Assembly: GCA_001626765.1 (NCBI GenBank)
Contig: LUOO01000040.1
Span: 23,541 to 87,540, forward strand
Reading direction: 5' to 3'
DNA length: 64,000 nucleotides
Source: Maritimibacter sp. REDSEA-S28_B5
Lineage (GTDB): Bacteria > Pseudomonadota > Alphaproteobacteria > Rhodobacterales > Rhodobacteraceae
Shown here: one piece after another, positions 39,573-48,225 of the stretch
Numbering within the stretch: the stretch's first letter is position 1
How the letters are laid out: every line of letters begins with the position of its first letter
Made by a program: the position numbers and the translations under genes
Notes under the pieces: generated by a model
What the model was told of the DNA's origin: nothing
Databases searched by the model: none
Seen by the model: only the letters and a program-made list of their open reading frames with translations

Positions 39573-40865
39573 ATGCACGACATCCGCACGATCCGCGAGA
39601 ACCCCGAAGCCTTTGACGCCGCCATGGCGCGGCGGGGTCTGTCGGGCGTGTCGTCCGACGTGCTGGCTCTGGACGAGGCGCGCCGTGCGGCGATCCTCGC
39701 CTCCGAGACCGCGCAGGCCGCGGCGAACAAGGCGGCCAAGGCGATCGGTGCCGCCAAGGCGTCGGGCGACGACGCGGAGTTTGAACGGCTTCGCGCCGAA
39801 GTGGCCGACAAGAAGGCCGAGATCGGAAAGATGGGCGACGAGGCCAAGGCGCTCGACGACAGGCTCTCGGCACTGCTCATGACGCTGCCCAACGTGATGG
39901 CCGACGACGTGCCCGAAGGCGCGGACGAGGACGACAACGAGGAACTGCGCCGCTGGGGCACGCCGCGGGTGTTCGATTTCAAGCCGGTCGAGCATTACGA
40001 GATCGCGGGCGTGAAGGGCGGTCTGGACTTTGAGACCGCCGCGAAGCTCTCCGGCTCACGCTTCGTCGTGCTGCGCGGCGCGCTGGCGCGTATTCACCGC
40101 GCGCTCGCGCAGTTCATGATCGACACTCATGTGGACGACAACGGGTTGACCGAGGCAATCACGCCAGTTCTGGTGCGCGAGGACATGATGCTGGGCACCG
40201 GGCAACTGCCGAAGTTCGGCGAGGACAGCTATCAGACCACGAACGGCTGGTGGCTCATCCCTACCGCCGAGGTGACGCTGACCAACTTCGTCAATGGCGA
40301 GGTCGTGGACGGCGCGACCCTGCCGCACCGCTATGTGGCGCATACCCAGTGCTTCCGCTCGGAAGCAGGCAGCGCGGGCAAGGACACGGCGGGGATGCTG
40401 CGCCAGCACCAGTTCGAGAAGGTCGAGATGGTGTCGGTCACGCGCCCGGAGGAGAGCGAGGCCGAGCACGAGCGGATGACCCGCTGCGCCGAGGACATCC
40501 TCGAACGTCTGGGCCTGCCCTACCGCACGGTTAAGCTCTGCTCGGGCGACATCGGCTTTGGCGCGCGGCGCACCCATGACATCGAGGTCTGGCTGCCCGG
40601 CCAAGACACATACCGCGAGATTTCGTCGGTCTCGACCACCGGCGATTTCCAGGCCCGCCGCATGAACGCGCGTTTCCGGGCCGAACAGGGCGCGAAGCCC
40701 GAGTTCGTCCATACGCTCAATGGCTCGGGTCTGGCCGTGGGCCGTTGCCTGATCGCGGTGCTGGAGAATGGGCAGGAGGCCGATGGTTCGGTGACCCTGC
40801 CCGAGGCGATCCGGCCCTACCTCAAGGGCAAATCGCGGCTCACGGCTGAGGGCGTGCTGGCGTGA
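39573..40865 (+). CDS. serS: Seryl-tRNA synthetase
   Basis: This class II synthetase charges tRNA-Ser and tRNA-Sec. The 430-residue protein starts [20 protein letters not shown] and has a long N-terminal coiled-coil arm (about 30-105, A/E/K-rich) that contacts the tRNA variable arm. Motif 2 is seen in [20 protein letters not shown] near 265 and motif 3 in [19 protein letters not shown] near 385. AAGGA precedes the ATG at 39573; the frame is open upstream but without homology. The downstream repeat copy 2 begins three bases after the stop. Confidence 0.97.
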   Translation: MHDIRTIRENPEAFDAAMARRGLSGVSSDVLALDEARRAAILASETAQAAANKAAKAIGAAKASGDDAEFERLRAEVADKKAEIGKMGDEAKALDDRLSALLMTLPNVMADDVPEGADEDDNEELRRWGTPRVFDFKPVEHYEIAGVKGGLDFETAAKLSGSRFVVLRGALARIHRALAQFMIDTHVDDNGLTEAITPVLVREDMMLGTGQLPKFGEDSYQTTNGWWLIPTAEVTLTNFVNGEVVDGATLPHRYVAHTQCFRSEAGSAGKDTAGMLRQHQFEKVEMVSVTRPEESEAEHERMTRCAEDILERLGLPYRTVKLCSGDIGFGARRTHDIEVWLPGQDTYREISSVSTTGDFQARRMNARFRAEQGAKPEFVHTLNGSGLAVGRCLIAVLENGQEADGSVTLPEAIRPYLKGKSRLTAEGVLA

Positions 40866-40867
40866 TG

Positions 40868-40959
40868 TCGAATTTCCGCTGACGCGGAAATCCGATCCAT
40901 TGGGGAGAGGCTCTGCCTCTCCCCAAACCCCTCTTCTGGATATTTATGAACCAGAGAAG
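40868..40959. repeat. Double-hairpin intergenic repeat, copy 2
   Basis: Hairpin 1 is ATTTCCGC-TGAC-GCGGAAAT (40872-40891), again with TCG/CGA outside an A/C mismatch. Hairpin 2 is an 11-base-pair stem with a TCT loop (40901-40925). The tail at 40938-40959 is identical to that of copy 1 at 18581-18602. Stems differ from copy 1 on both arms but stay paired, so the structure seems to be maintained. It lies between serS and the convergent DUF815-type ATPase. Confidence 0.85.
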
Positions 40960-40988
40960 ATAAGACCCGCGCACAACGGACGCGCGGG

Positions 40989-41825
40989 CTAGAGCGCGAC
41001 GCCGTTACGGCCTGCAAGGTCGGTGAAGAACTGCCAGGCGACGCGACCCGAGCGGCCGCCGCGCGTGGCCTGCCATTCGATGGCTTCGGCGCGCAGGGTG
41101 TCGTCGTCGATTGCTACACCATGTGCGTCGCAATAGCCCCGGATCATCGCGAGGTAATCGTCCTGCGAGCACGGGTGAAACCCGAGCCAGAGGCCGAAGC
41201 GGTCGGAGAGCGAAACCTTCTCCTCCGTCGCCTCCGACGGGCTGATGGCGGTGGAGCGTTCGTTTTCGATCATGTCGCGCGGCATCAGGTGACGACGGTT
41301 CGAGGTGGCGTAGAGCACCACGTTGTCCGGCCGCCCCTCGATCCCGCCATCCAGGACGGCCTTCAACGACTTGTAATGCTGGTCGTCATGGCTGAACGAC
41401 AGGTCGTCACAGAAGAGGATGAAGCGGTGCTCAGACCTGCGCAGGAGCGCGAGCAGGCGCCCGACGCTGGGCAGATCCTCGCGCTGTAGCTCGACCATCT
41501 TGACCGGATGTTCCGCGTTCACCGCGCCGTGTATCGCCTTGACGAGAGAGGATTTTCCCATCCCACGCGCGCCCCATAGGAGCGCGTTGTTCGCAGGAAG
41601 CCCCCGCGCGAACTGGCGCGTGTTGGCCAGTAGCGTGTCACGCGAGCGGTCTATGCCAATGAGCAGAGAGAGGTCCACCCGCGAAATCCGCTCGACGGGT
41701 TCGAGCCGGTCGGGATCCACGTGCCAGACAAAGGCGTCCGCCGCGTCGAAATCGGGCGCGGCGAGCGGTGCAGGCGACAGGCGCTCCAACGCCTCCGCAA
41801 TTCGGGACAGTGCCTCGTCCGACAT
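40989..41825 (-). CDS. P-loop ATPase of the DUF815 family
   Basis: The 278-residue AAA-like ATPase has Walker A in LLWGARGMGKSSLVKAI near residue 85-97, Walker B in FILFCDDLSFSHDD near 135, and the sensor-type segment VVLYATSNRRHLMPRDM near 175. A C-terminal helical part contains AIEWQATRGGRSGRVAWQF. Its biological role is not known; in Rhodobacteraceae it is regularly linked to the tat genes. Its start overlaps the tatC stop by one base (TGATG), so it is co-translated as the last gene of tatA-tatB-tatC. Confidence 0.88.
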   Translation of the reverse strand: MSDEALSRIAEALERLSPAPLAAPDFDAADAFVWHVDPDRLEPVERISRVDLSLLIGIDRSRDTLLANTRQFARGLPANNALLWGARGMGKSSLVKAIHGAVNAEHPVKMVELQREDLPSVGRLLALLRRSEHRFILFCDDLSFSHDDQHYKSLKAVLDGGIEGRPDNVVLYATSNRRHLMPRDMIENERSTAISPSEATEEKVSLSDRFGLWLGFHPCSQDDYLAMIRGYCDAHGVAIDDDTLRAEAIEWQATRGGRSGRVAWQFFTDLAGRNGVAL

Positions 41826-42841
41826 CAGGACTTCTTCTCGGGGTCGTCGTCCCCGTCCGACCCATCCGGGCCACCTGCCTGATCGTCGTCCTGCGCGTCG
41901 GCCAGATCAGCGGCTTCCTCGTCGTCGAACTCTCTCAGGAGCGGGTCATCCTCTTCGGGCGCCGGCTGTTCCGTCGGCTCGGAGGCGGACGCCTCATCCT
42001 CGTCATCGTCGAACCACAGGCCTTCGGCCCGCAACTTTTCCTCGCGGCGCTTTTCGACATGGGCCACGAGGAAAATCGAGATCTCGTAGAGCCCGTAGAC
42101 GACAACGAAAAGGATCACCTGCGTCGTCACATCGGGCGGCGTCACCAGCGCGGCCACAGTCAGGATGCCCACGATGGCGTATTTGCGCATCGAGCGCAGG
42201 CCCTGCGCGGTGGCCAGCCCTGCCATGCCGAGAAGCGTGAGCAGAACGGGCAACTGGAAACACAGGCCGAAGGCGATGATCATCTTGAGCGTGATGTCGA
42301 GGCTTTCGTTCACCTTGCCCTGAAAGACGATGTCGATGCCCTGATCCACCTCTTCGCCCGCGAAATAGGCGGTGACGACGGACGGCAGGTCCGCAAAGCC
42401 GAGGAAAAAGTTCATCGCGAGCGGCACAACGACATACTGGGCAAAGGCGGCGCCCAGCAGAAAAAGAACCGGCGAAGCGATGATGAACGGCAGGAAGGCC
42501 TGTTTTTCGTTCTTGTAGAGGCCCGGCGCCACGAAGCGCCACATCTGAAACGCGATGACCGGAAAGGCGAGGACAAAGCCGCCGACCATGGAAATGCGGA
42601 TGAGGGTAAAGAAATATTCCTGCGGCGCGGTGTATTGCATCACCGGGTTCGGGTTCCCCAGATCGCGCATGGTCTTTTCGATCGGCCCGAGCAGAAAGTC
42701 GAGCACCTGCCCGCCCACGGTAAAGACGATCACCATGCCCACGACAAAGGCGATGGCGGAATAGATCAGCCGGGTGCGTAGCTCGGCCAGATGTTCGATC
42801 AGCGGCGCCGAGCTGTCCTCGATCTCGTTCACATCGCTCAT
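41825..42841 (-). CDS. tatC: Sec-independent translocase subunit TatC
   Basis: TatC is the signal-recognising core of the twin-arginine translocase. The 338-residue protein has the family start SAPLIEHLAELRTRLIYSAI and six hydrophobic helices, with the glutamate-bearing GKVNESLDITLKMIIAFGL segment and PPDVTTQVILFVVVYGLYE near the end. It carries a long acidic cytoplasmic C-terminus (about residues 275-338, D/E-rich), a roseobacter feature. Its ATG overlaps the intended tatB stop (ATGA). Because tatB is frameshifted, ribosomes on that gene would run on through tatC in another frame. Confidence 0.95.
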   Translation of the reverse strand: MSDVNEIEDSSAPLIEHLAELRTRLIYSAIAFVVGMVIVFTVGGQVLDFLLGPIEKTMRDLGNPNPVMQYTAPQEYFFTLIRISMVGGFVLAFPVIAFQMWRFVAPGLYKNEKQAFLPFIIASPVLFLLGAAFAQYVVVPLAMNFFLGFADLPSVVTAYFAGEEVDQGIDIVFQGKVNESLDITLKMIIAFGLCFQLPVLLTLLGMAGLATAQGLRSMRKYAIVGILTVAALVTPPDVTTQVILFVVVYGLYEISIFLVAHVEKRREEKLRAEGLWFDDDEDEASASEPTEQPAPEEDDPLLREFDDEEAADLADAQDDDQAGGPDGSDGDDDPEKKS

Positions 42842-43511
42842 TCAGAGGCGGCCTTTTTCGCGGGAGCTTTTTTCTTGGGGGCCGCTTTGCCGGCGGTCGA
42901 TTTGGCAGCCGGCTTTGCAGCGGCTTTGGCGGCGGGCTTCGTCGTGGCCTTCGGGGCCGCCTTGGATGCCGGCTTCGCCTTCGTCTTGGCGGGAGCCTTC
43001 GCCGACGTTTTGGCCGACGTTTTCGCCGGCGCTTTGGCAGGAGCGGCCTTCGCCCGGCAGCCTTATCGCGCTCCAGCTTCGCGCGTCCCATGCGCTCGGT
43101 GGCTTCGCGGATCTTCGCGGTATCGGCTGCGCGTTCGGGATCGACCGGCTTTGCGCCGGTCTTGCCACCCGCGATCTTGGGGTCGTCGGACGCGGCCTTG
43201 CCCGAGGGTTTGGCAGGATCCCATTTCTCGAACTTGTCGGCGGCGTCATTCAGCGCGTCCAGACCGAATTTCTTGGGATTGGACACGGCCTTGAGGCTGT
43301 TGGACGCGCCCTTGAGACCGTCCGCAGCACCCTTCAGTCCGCTTTCATCTGCGGCGTCGTTCATCGCGCGGGAAAACTCCCGCCCCAGGGCGCGGGCCTT
43401 GGCGGTAAAACGGCCCAGCGTGCGGAACATGCCGGGCAAATCTTTGGGCCCCACCACGATCAGCGCGACGATGCCGATCAGGAGGAGCTCGCTCATACCG
43501 ATGTCGAACAT
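42838..43511 (-). CDS. tatB: Sec-independent translocase subunit TatB, frameshifted in its C-terminal tail
   Basis: The first ~150 residues are a normal TatB: MFDIGMSELLLIGIVALIVV is the membrane helix with the conserved glutamate, then GPKDLPGMFRTLGRFTAKA and an amphipathic helix. At about codon 152 (CCC at 43053-43055 on the plus strand) one G of the coding strand appears lost. The other frame then gives a natural Ala/Lys/Pro-rich tail (PAKAPAKTSAKTSAKAPAKT and on) ending SE with a stop overlapping the tatC start. The shifted frame instead becomes arginine-rich and stays open to 42003 inside tatC. The functional core is intact. A homopolymer sequencing error is the simplest reading, a true frameshift the alternative. 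Confidence 0.85.
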
Positions 43512-43556
43512 GGGAGGCGGGCCTAATCAGGGGTGCCGGAGAGGCGAAATTCGGAC

Positions 43557-43772
43557 TTAGACTTTGTCCTTCTCGCCCTCGGGCGTCACGTCCTTGGCAG
43601 TCGTGGCCTTTTCGTTCTCGATTTCGGCATTGCCGTCGCTGATGCCGCGTTTGAAGGACGTGATGCCCTTGCCCACTTCGCCCATCAGCGACGAAATCTT
43701 GCCGCGCCCGAAGAGCACCAGCACGACCACGGCGATGAGGATGAGGCCCGGAAGCCCGATATTGTTCAGCAT
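43557..43772 (-). CDS. tatA: Sec-independent translocase subunit TatA
   Basis: The 71-residue protein forms the pore component of the Tat system. It has one N-terminal membrane helix ([20 protein letters not shown]), the hinge [17 protein letters not shown] with conserved glycines and a following amphipathic helix ([13 protein letters not shown]), then a short charged tail. It leads tatA-tatB-tatC on the minus strand; tatB begins 45 bases after its stop. The Tat-signal protein at 34816 is a probable substrate. Confidence 0.95.
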   Translation of the reverse strand: MLNNIGLPGLILIAVVVLVLFGRGKISSLMGEVGKGITSFKRGISDGNAEIENEKATTAKDVTPEGEKDKV

Positions 43773-43926
43773 TGGAAGTCTCCCTACCGGACGGCGCCCC
43801 GCCGCCCTCGCAATTTCGCACTCCGTATTTATTGGCTATCGCGGCAAGATCAAACCCCCAAAGGGTGGCGCTCGGCAATAAAATGCACGCAGGCGCATAT
43901 GTCACCGAATGCGGTATCGGCCCCGA

Positions 43927-44997
43927 TCAGGCGCGCAGGTCACCGCCGCGCGCCATACGCCGGGTCTCGGCCGGAAAGATGTAGCAGCGGTCCCGCCGGA
44001 TCGCGATCCAGAGCGGCGTGCCCCTGGCAGGCAGGAACACATTGGGGATCGTGGCGCGCAGTGGGGTGCCGTCGGACACCATGCGGAACTCCACGATGCT
44101 TTCCGACCCGACGAAGCGCGCGCGCTCTACCTGCGCCTTGGCCCAGACCCCGTGATCAGGGGTGGGCGACGGGCCGACCCCGGCGCGGTCGAAGTCGATC
44201 TTGAGGTGCTGGGGCCGGATCACGATCTCGACCTCGGCCCCGTCCGGATGGCCGGGGGCGAGGAACTGCCCAAAGGCCGTGTCCACAAGCGCGCCCTTGA
44301 CCTTGCCCGCTATGACATTGATGTCAGAGAAGAAACCTGCCGCCTCGCGGTCCACCGGCGCGTTGTAGATATTGTAGGGCGCGCCTTGCTGCACGATCTG
44401 GCCACGCCGCATGAGCGCGATCTCGTCGGCCATGCGCATCGCTTCTTCCGGCTCATGGGTGACGAGAAGAACCGCGGCGCCTTCGCTCTTCAGGACCGCC
44501 AGCGTTTCGTCCCGGATGCCGTCGCGCAGCCGGTTGTCGAGGCCGGAAAAAGGCTCGTCCATGAGCATGATCTTGGGCCGGGGCGACAACTCGTGCGGAT
44601 AGGCGTCCAGGTAGCGCGTGAGTCCGACCTTCTCGAGCAGCTCACGCACCCGCAGCCGCTTTTCCGTCCGGGTGCCCTTGAGCCCGAAGGCCACGTTGTC
44701 ACTCACGGACAAGTGAGGAAACAGCGCGAAATCCTGGAACATGAGGCCGGTGTGCCGGTCCTCGGGCGGAGTCATGACACCGGGTCCGACGATCCGCTCC
44801 CCATCCATGAAGATCTCGCCCGCATCCACCGTCTCGACCCCCGCGATGATGCGCAGGGTGGTCGACTTGCCGCAGCCCGAGGGCCCGAGCAGACAGGTCA
44901 CCTGCCCCGGCGCGACCGAAAGCGACACATCGTCCACGACGGCACGCCCGCCAAAGGCCCGGGTCACATTGCGGATTTCCAGGCGCGGTGCCGGCAT
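43927..44997 (-). CDS. ABC transporter ATP-binding protein lacking the LSGGQ signature
   Basis: The 356-residue protein resembles FbpC/PotA-type ATPases of iron or polyamine importers. Walker A GPSGCGKST is at 38-46, the Q-loop in MFQDFALFPHLSV near 88, Walker B in IMLMDEPFSGLD near 143, and a C-terminal TOBE-like domain (about 240-350). The signature expected after YPHELS is missing: the sequence passes from YPHELS directly to PRPKIMLMDE, so about 14 residues (GGQ plus the following helix) are lost in frame, at 44583/44584. Without it ATP hydrolysis should fail. No permease or receptor gene is adjacent, so it is an orphan here. Confidence 0.88.
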   Translation of the reverse strand: MPAPRLEIRNVTRAFGGRAVVDDVSLSVAPGQVTCLLGPSGCGKSTTLRIIAGVETVDAGEIFMDGERIVGPGVMTPPEDRHTGLMFQDFALFPHLSVSDNVAFGLKGTRTEKRLRVRELLEKVGLTRYLDAYPHELSPRPKIMLMDEPFSGLDNRLRDGIRDETLAVLKSEGAAVLLVTHEPEEAMRMADEIALMRRGQIVQQGAPYNIYNAPVDREAAGFFSDINVIAGKVKGALVDTAFGQFLAPGHPDGAEVEIVIRPQHLKIDFDRAGVGPSPTPDHGVWAKAQVERARFVGSESIVEFRMVSDGTPLRATIPNVFLPARGTPLWIAIRRDRCYIFPAETRRMARGGDLRA

Positions 44998-45175
44998 GAT
45001 GCTCCTCTTACCCGAGCGAAATCATCGGGATAGCGACGGGATATCAGCGTCGTCAGGGGCAGGCAAGACGAGCGACAGAAAGACGCGGGCAATCCGCCAC
45101 CCGATCCTTGACGGGATGGCCTTCCAACCCGACACTGACATCATTCAGCCATGAAACGCACGACACGAGGGAACG

Positions 45176-45997
45176 ATGAAGACACTTCTCGTAGCAACCG
45201 ACATGTCCATTCGATCGGATCGCGCAGTGCAACGGGCGCTGCGGATCGCCCGAGAACGGGGTGCGGTCTGCCACATCCTGCACGTTGTGGACGACGCGCT
45301 TCCCGGTCCTCTTGCGGAAACGGTCCTGGCAGGAGCCGCGGGCCACATAGATGACTTTGCGGCGAGCTACGGCAATGGTGCCGTGCATGAAACCCACGTC
45401 GTTCATGGTGATCCAAGGCAGATCGTCCCGGAGATGGCCGCGTCGCTGGCGGTCGATCTGCTGCTTCTCGGGATCCATCGCCCCCGCCCGATCCTTGACG
45501 CGCTCAGGGAGACGACGATGGAGGCGATGGTGCGCACCGTGTCGGTCCCGGTGCTACTCGTGCGCGATCCGGCGGACCATGATTACACCCCCGTGGTCAT
45601 CCCCGTAAGCTTCTCGCCAGCCTGCGCCGCCGCAATCACCGCCGCAAAGGCGCTCGCCCCCGAGGCGGAGGTGACGGTCTACCACTCGGTCCACCTGCCG
45701 TTTTCCGGTCTCACCATGGAAACCCTCGGCGGCCCGATGGACCGCGCCATGACCAGCGAGGCCAAGATGGCAGCCGCGAAATGGTCAGAGAAAGAAGGCA
45801 TCGACGGCGACATGGTCGAATTCATCAGCGGTGGCCTGCGCGAGACGTTCTTTGAGACGATCAACGCGAAGGGCGCCAAACTGGTGGCGCTCGGTGCCCA
45901 TACCCGCAGCCCGGTTTCGATCTTTACCCTTGGGTCTTTCACGTCCCTCGTGGTGCGCAACCCGCCCTGTGACCTATTGATCGCCCATCCCGCCTGA
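45176..45997 (+). CDS. Universal stress protein with two Usp domains
   Basis: The 273-residue cytoplasmic protein contains two UspA folds in tandem. The first begins KTLLVATDMSIRSDRAVQRA and ends at VDLLLLGIHRPRPILDALR with RTVSVPVLLVRDP; the second begins VVIPVSFSPACAAAITAAKA and ends with KLVALGAHTRSPVSIFTLGS. The ATP-binding G-x2-G-x9-G(S/T) pattern is only partly kept. Usp proteins support survival under stress; the client is unknown. It is divergent from the ABC ATPase with 178 bases between, and a hairpin follows the stop. Confidence 0.88.
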   Translation: MKTLLVATDMSIRSDRAVQRALRIARERGAVCHILHVVDDALPGPLAETVLAGAAGHIDDFAASYGNGAVHETHVVHGDPRQIVPEMAASLAVDLLLLGIHRPRPILDALRETTMEAMVRTVSVPVLLVRDPADHDYTPVVIPVSFSPACAAAITAAKALAPEAEVTVYHSVHLPFSGLTMETLGGPMDRAMTSEAKMAAAKWSEKEGIDGDMVEFISGGLRETFFETINAKGAKLVALGAHTRSPVSIFTLGSFTSLVVRNPPCDLLIAHPA

Positions 45998-46025
45998 GCG
46001 ACCGTCAAGGCGATTGTGCGGGTTA

Positions 46026-46050
46026 CGGCGTCGCCCGAAACGGGACGCCG
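46026..46050. terminator. Hairpin between convergent usp and SDR genes
   Basis: CGGCGT and CCCG pair with CGGG and ACGCCG around AAA, with a two-base bulge. It sits between convergent genes and may terminate both. There is no T-run after it on the plus strand, so the call is tentative. Confidence 0.4.
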
Positions 46051-46099
46051 CAGCCCGTTGCCTCGAACGAGCCTTTCCGAGCGTTTCCGCCTGCGCGCC

Positions 46100-46891
46100 T
46101 TATAGCGTCGAGTGGAATTCGCCCCCGTCGAGCAGCAGGTTCTGCCCGGTGATGAAGGCCGCCTGACGGCTGCACAGAAAGGCGCAGGCGGCGCCGAATT
46201 CCTCTGCCGTGCCATCCCGTTTCATCGGGTTGCCCGCCTGCCGCTTGGCCCGAGCCTCGTCGAAACCGATGTTCTGGGCCTTGGCCGCATTGGTATCGAG
46301 ACTGTCGATCCGGGCCGTGGCATGGGAGCCGGGCAAGAGGTTGTTCATCGTCACGCCCGCATGGGCGATCTGGCGGCTCGTGCCCGCGACATAGCCTGTC
46401 AGCCCCGCGCGGGCCGAATTGGACAGGCCGAGGGGCGCCAGCGGCGATTTCACCGAGCGCGACGTGATGTTCACGACCCGGCCCCAGCCCCGCTCCATCA
46501 TCGCGGGCACCAGCGCCTTGATGAGCGCGATGGGGGTCAGCATGTTGGCATCCAGCGCCTTGATGAAATCCTCGCGGTCCCAGTCGGTCCAGACGCCGGG
46601 GGGCGGGCCACCCGCGTTGTTCACGAGGATGTCGATCTGGCCGCAGGCGGCGAGGAGCTTTTCGCGGCCCTCTTCGGTGGTCACATCCGCGGCCACAGCG
46701 ACGACCTCGACCCCGTAGGTATCTCGGATCTCCTGCGCCGTGGCCTCGATATCCGCCTCGGTGCGGGCATTGATGACGAGGTTCACCCCTTCGCCCGCCA
46801 GCGCCTCGGCACATCCCCGTCCCAGTCCCTTGGACGAGGCGCAGACCAGCGCGCGTTTGCCTTTCAATCCGAAGTCCATCGGTTCCTCCAT
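46100..46891 (-). CDS. Short-chain dehydrogenase/reductase
   Basis: This 263-residue Rossmann-fold oxidoreductase has KRALVCASSKGLGRGCAEAL as the cofactor loop near residue 8-27, DILVNNAGGPPPG near 85, and catalytic residues in the region of ITSRSVKSPLAPLGLSNSAR near 145-165. Here the usual Tyr-x3-Lys is not evident: the position after the serine reads LSNSARAGL, so catalysis may use a variant arrangement, as in some 3-oxoacyl-ACP reductase-like SDRs of this group. It closes with FITGQNLLLDGGEFHSTL. GGTTCC-type sequence rather than a strong SD precedes the ATG. Substrate unknown. Confidence 0.85.
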   Translation of the reverse strand: MEEPMDFGLKGKRALVCASSKGLGRGCAEALAGEGVNLVINARTEADIEATAQEIRDTYGVEVVAVAADVTTEEGREKLLAACGQIDILVNNAGGPPPGVWTDWDREDFIKALDANMLTPIALIKALVPAMMERGWGRVVNITSRSVKSPLAPLGLSNSARAGLTGYVAGTSRQIAHAGVTMNNLLPGSHATARIDSLDTNAAKAQNIGFDEARAKRQAGNPMKRDGTAEEFGAACAFLCSRQAAFITGQNLLLDGGEFHSTL

Positions 46892-47144
46892 CTGTTGCTG
46901 TCACTGTCGCTAGCACCCGCCCGGCGATTCGCCCATGCTCCTGGCCCCAAGGTCAAACCATCCGCCATGGCGTCCCTGCCGCGCCAATCCGGGGCATTCT
47001 CCACGTCTGTTGACCCGACACCGACAATCGGTCGGCTCCCGCCCGTTCCGGCGCCCCCTATCCAAACCCTTTGTTGACCATGTGGTGCCCGGCGTCCTAC
47101 TTTGGAGACCTGCGGTGGGGGATGCACCGCAAGGGGTTGCTGCT

Positions 47145-48167
47145 ATGAAAGACACCGCCGCGAGGGGCCATCTGCCCGTTCGCCAGATCACGGTCTATGC
47201 GGCCGAGGATTTCCGCGTCACCCATGGGGTGAACGAGGGCGACGCCCTGACGGATGCTGCCGACCTGATCCCTGATGACATCTACGAACTTGCCCCCGGT
47301 GCGCGGCCCCGGCGGCTGGGTCTTGCCGTGTCGCCCGAGGGGCATCTGTCCGTCTCGGTCGATACCGAGGCAGGCGCGGTCACCGCCCCCGTCTTTCTGG
47401 ACAGCCTCGCGACCTTCATGTCGCCTGCTGGCGAAACGCTCGAGGCGATCCTGCTGGTCGAGGTCGATGCCATGACCGGGATGATCGCGACGGTCCATCT
47501 GCATCCACTATCGCCCATTGCTGCCAAGTTGCCCTATACGCTCGTCTCGCTCGACCGCGAGGGCGCGCGGCGCAAGTTCGCCGAAAGCGCGAGCGTCAGC
47601 TTCACGCGCGGAACGCGCATCACGATGGCCAACGGGCTTCAGGTGCCGGTCGAAGACCTGCGCCCCGGCGACCGGGTTCTGACCCGCGATTCGGGAGCGC
47701 AGGAGGTGCGATGGGTCGGGATGCAGACGGTGCGGGCCGAGGGTAGCTTTGCCCCGATCCGGATCGAGGCGGGAGCATTGAACAACGCCGGTCCTCTCGT
47801 GGTCAGCCCGAACCACCGCCTGTTCATCTACCAGCGCCTCGATGCGCTTGGCGCCGGACAACGGGAGCTTCTGGTCAAGGCCGGGCTTCTGGTAAACGGC
47901 ACCACGGTCACGCGCGCCGAAGGCGGGTTCGTGGACTACGTGCAGGTGCTCTTCGACGCACACGAGATCATTTATGCCGAGGGCATCGCGGCAGAGAGCC
48001 TCTTTGTCGATACGACGACGCGCAGCGCCCTGCCGGACGAGGTGGCACGGCGCCTGCACTTCGACGCCCCCGGAGACTATCCGCTCGGGGCCGTCGAATT
48101 GCGCGAAAGCGACCTCACCCGCCGCGCGGATGCCGTCGCCATGCTGAAACGGGTGTCGGCGGTCTGA
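47145..48167 (+). CDS. Hint-domain (hedgehog/intein-like) protein
   Basis: The 340-residue protein has an N-terminal part of about 140 residues without recognised domain and then a Hint module: ASVSFTRGTRITMANGLQVP, VEDLRPGDRVLTRDSGAQEV, ending with VSPNHRLFIYQRLDALGAGQ and DYVQVLFDAHEIIYAEGIAA. The usual first-position cysteine of the splice or cleavage site is serine here (VSFTRGT). The histidine of NHRL is kept. Similar proteins are common in roseobacters, where they are thought to process or release secreted proteins; the role is not established. AAGGGG precedes the start. No partner gene is adjacent. Confidence 0.8.
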   Translation: MKDTAARGHLPVRQITVYAAEDFRVTHGVNEGDALTDAADLIPDDIYELAPGARPRRLGLAVSPEGHLSVSVDTEAGAVTAPVFLDSLATFMSPAGETLEAILLVEVDAMTGMIATVHLHPLSPIAAKLPYTLVSLDREGARRKFAESASVSFTRGTRITMANGLQVPVEDLRPGDRVLTRDSGAQEVRWVGMQTVRAEGSFAPIRIEAGALNNAGPLVVSPNHRLFIYQRLDALGAGQRELLVKAGLLVNGTTVTRAEGGFVDYVQVLFDAHEIIYAEGIAAESLFVDTTTRSALPDEVARRLHFDAPGDYPLGAVELRESDLTRRADAVAMLKRVSAV

Positions 48168-48190
48168 GAGTTACCGGACCGCAAGCGCCG

Positions 48191-48214
48191 GGCGCGGAAG
48201 TGTCCTTCCGCGCC
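48191..48214. terminator. Perfect hairpin between the Hint gene and a convergent lipoprotein gene
   Basis: GGCGCGGAAG pairs with CTTCCGCGCC around TGTC (10 base pairs). Its place between convergent stops suits a bidirectional terminator, although there is no T-run. Confidence 0.5.
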
Positions 48215-48225
48215 GCGGTCGCGCG

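Noticed and set aside
42003..42840. Continuation of tatB as one 502-residue protein into tatC
   Set aside because: The continuation is arginine-rich and unrelated to any family, while the natural TatB tail and TatC exist in other frames, so I treat it as a frameshift product and not a real fusion.
47074..47102. TTGACC with a downstream CTACTT as a promoter for the Hint gene
   Set aside because: The minus-10 match is poor, and similar pairs occur by chance in this base composition.
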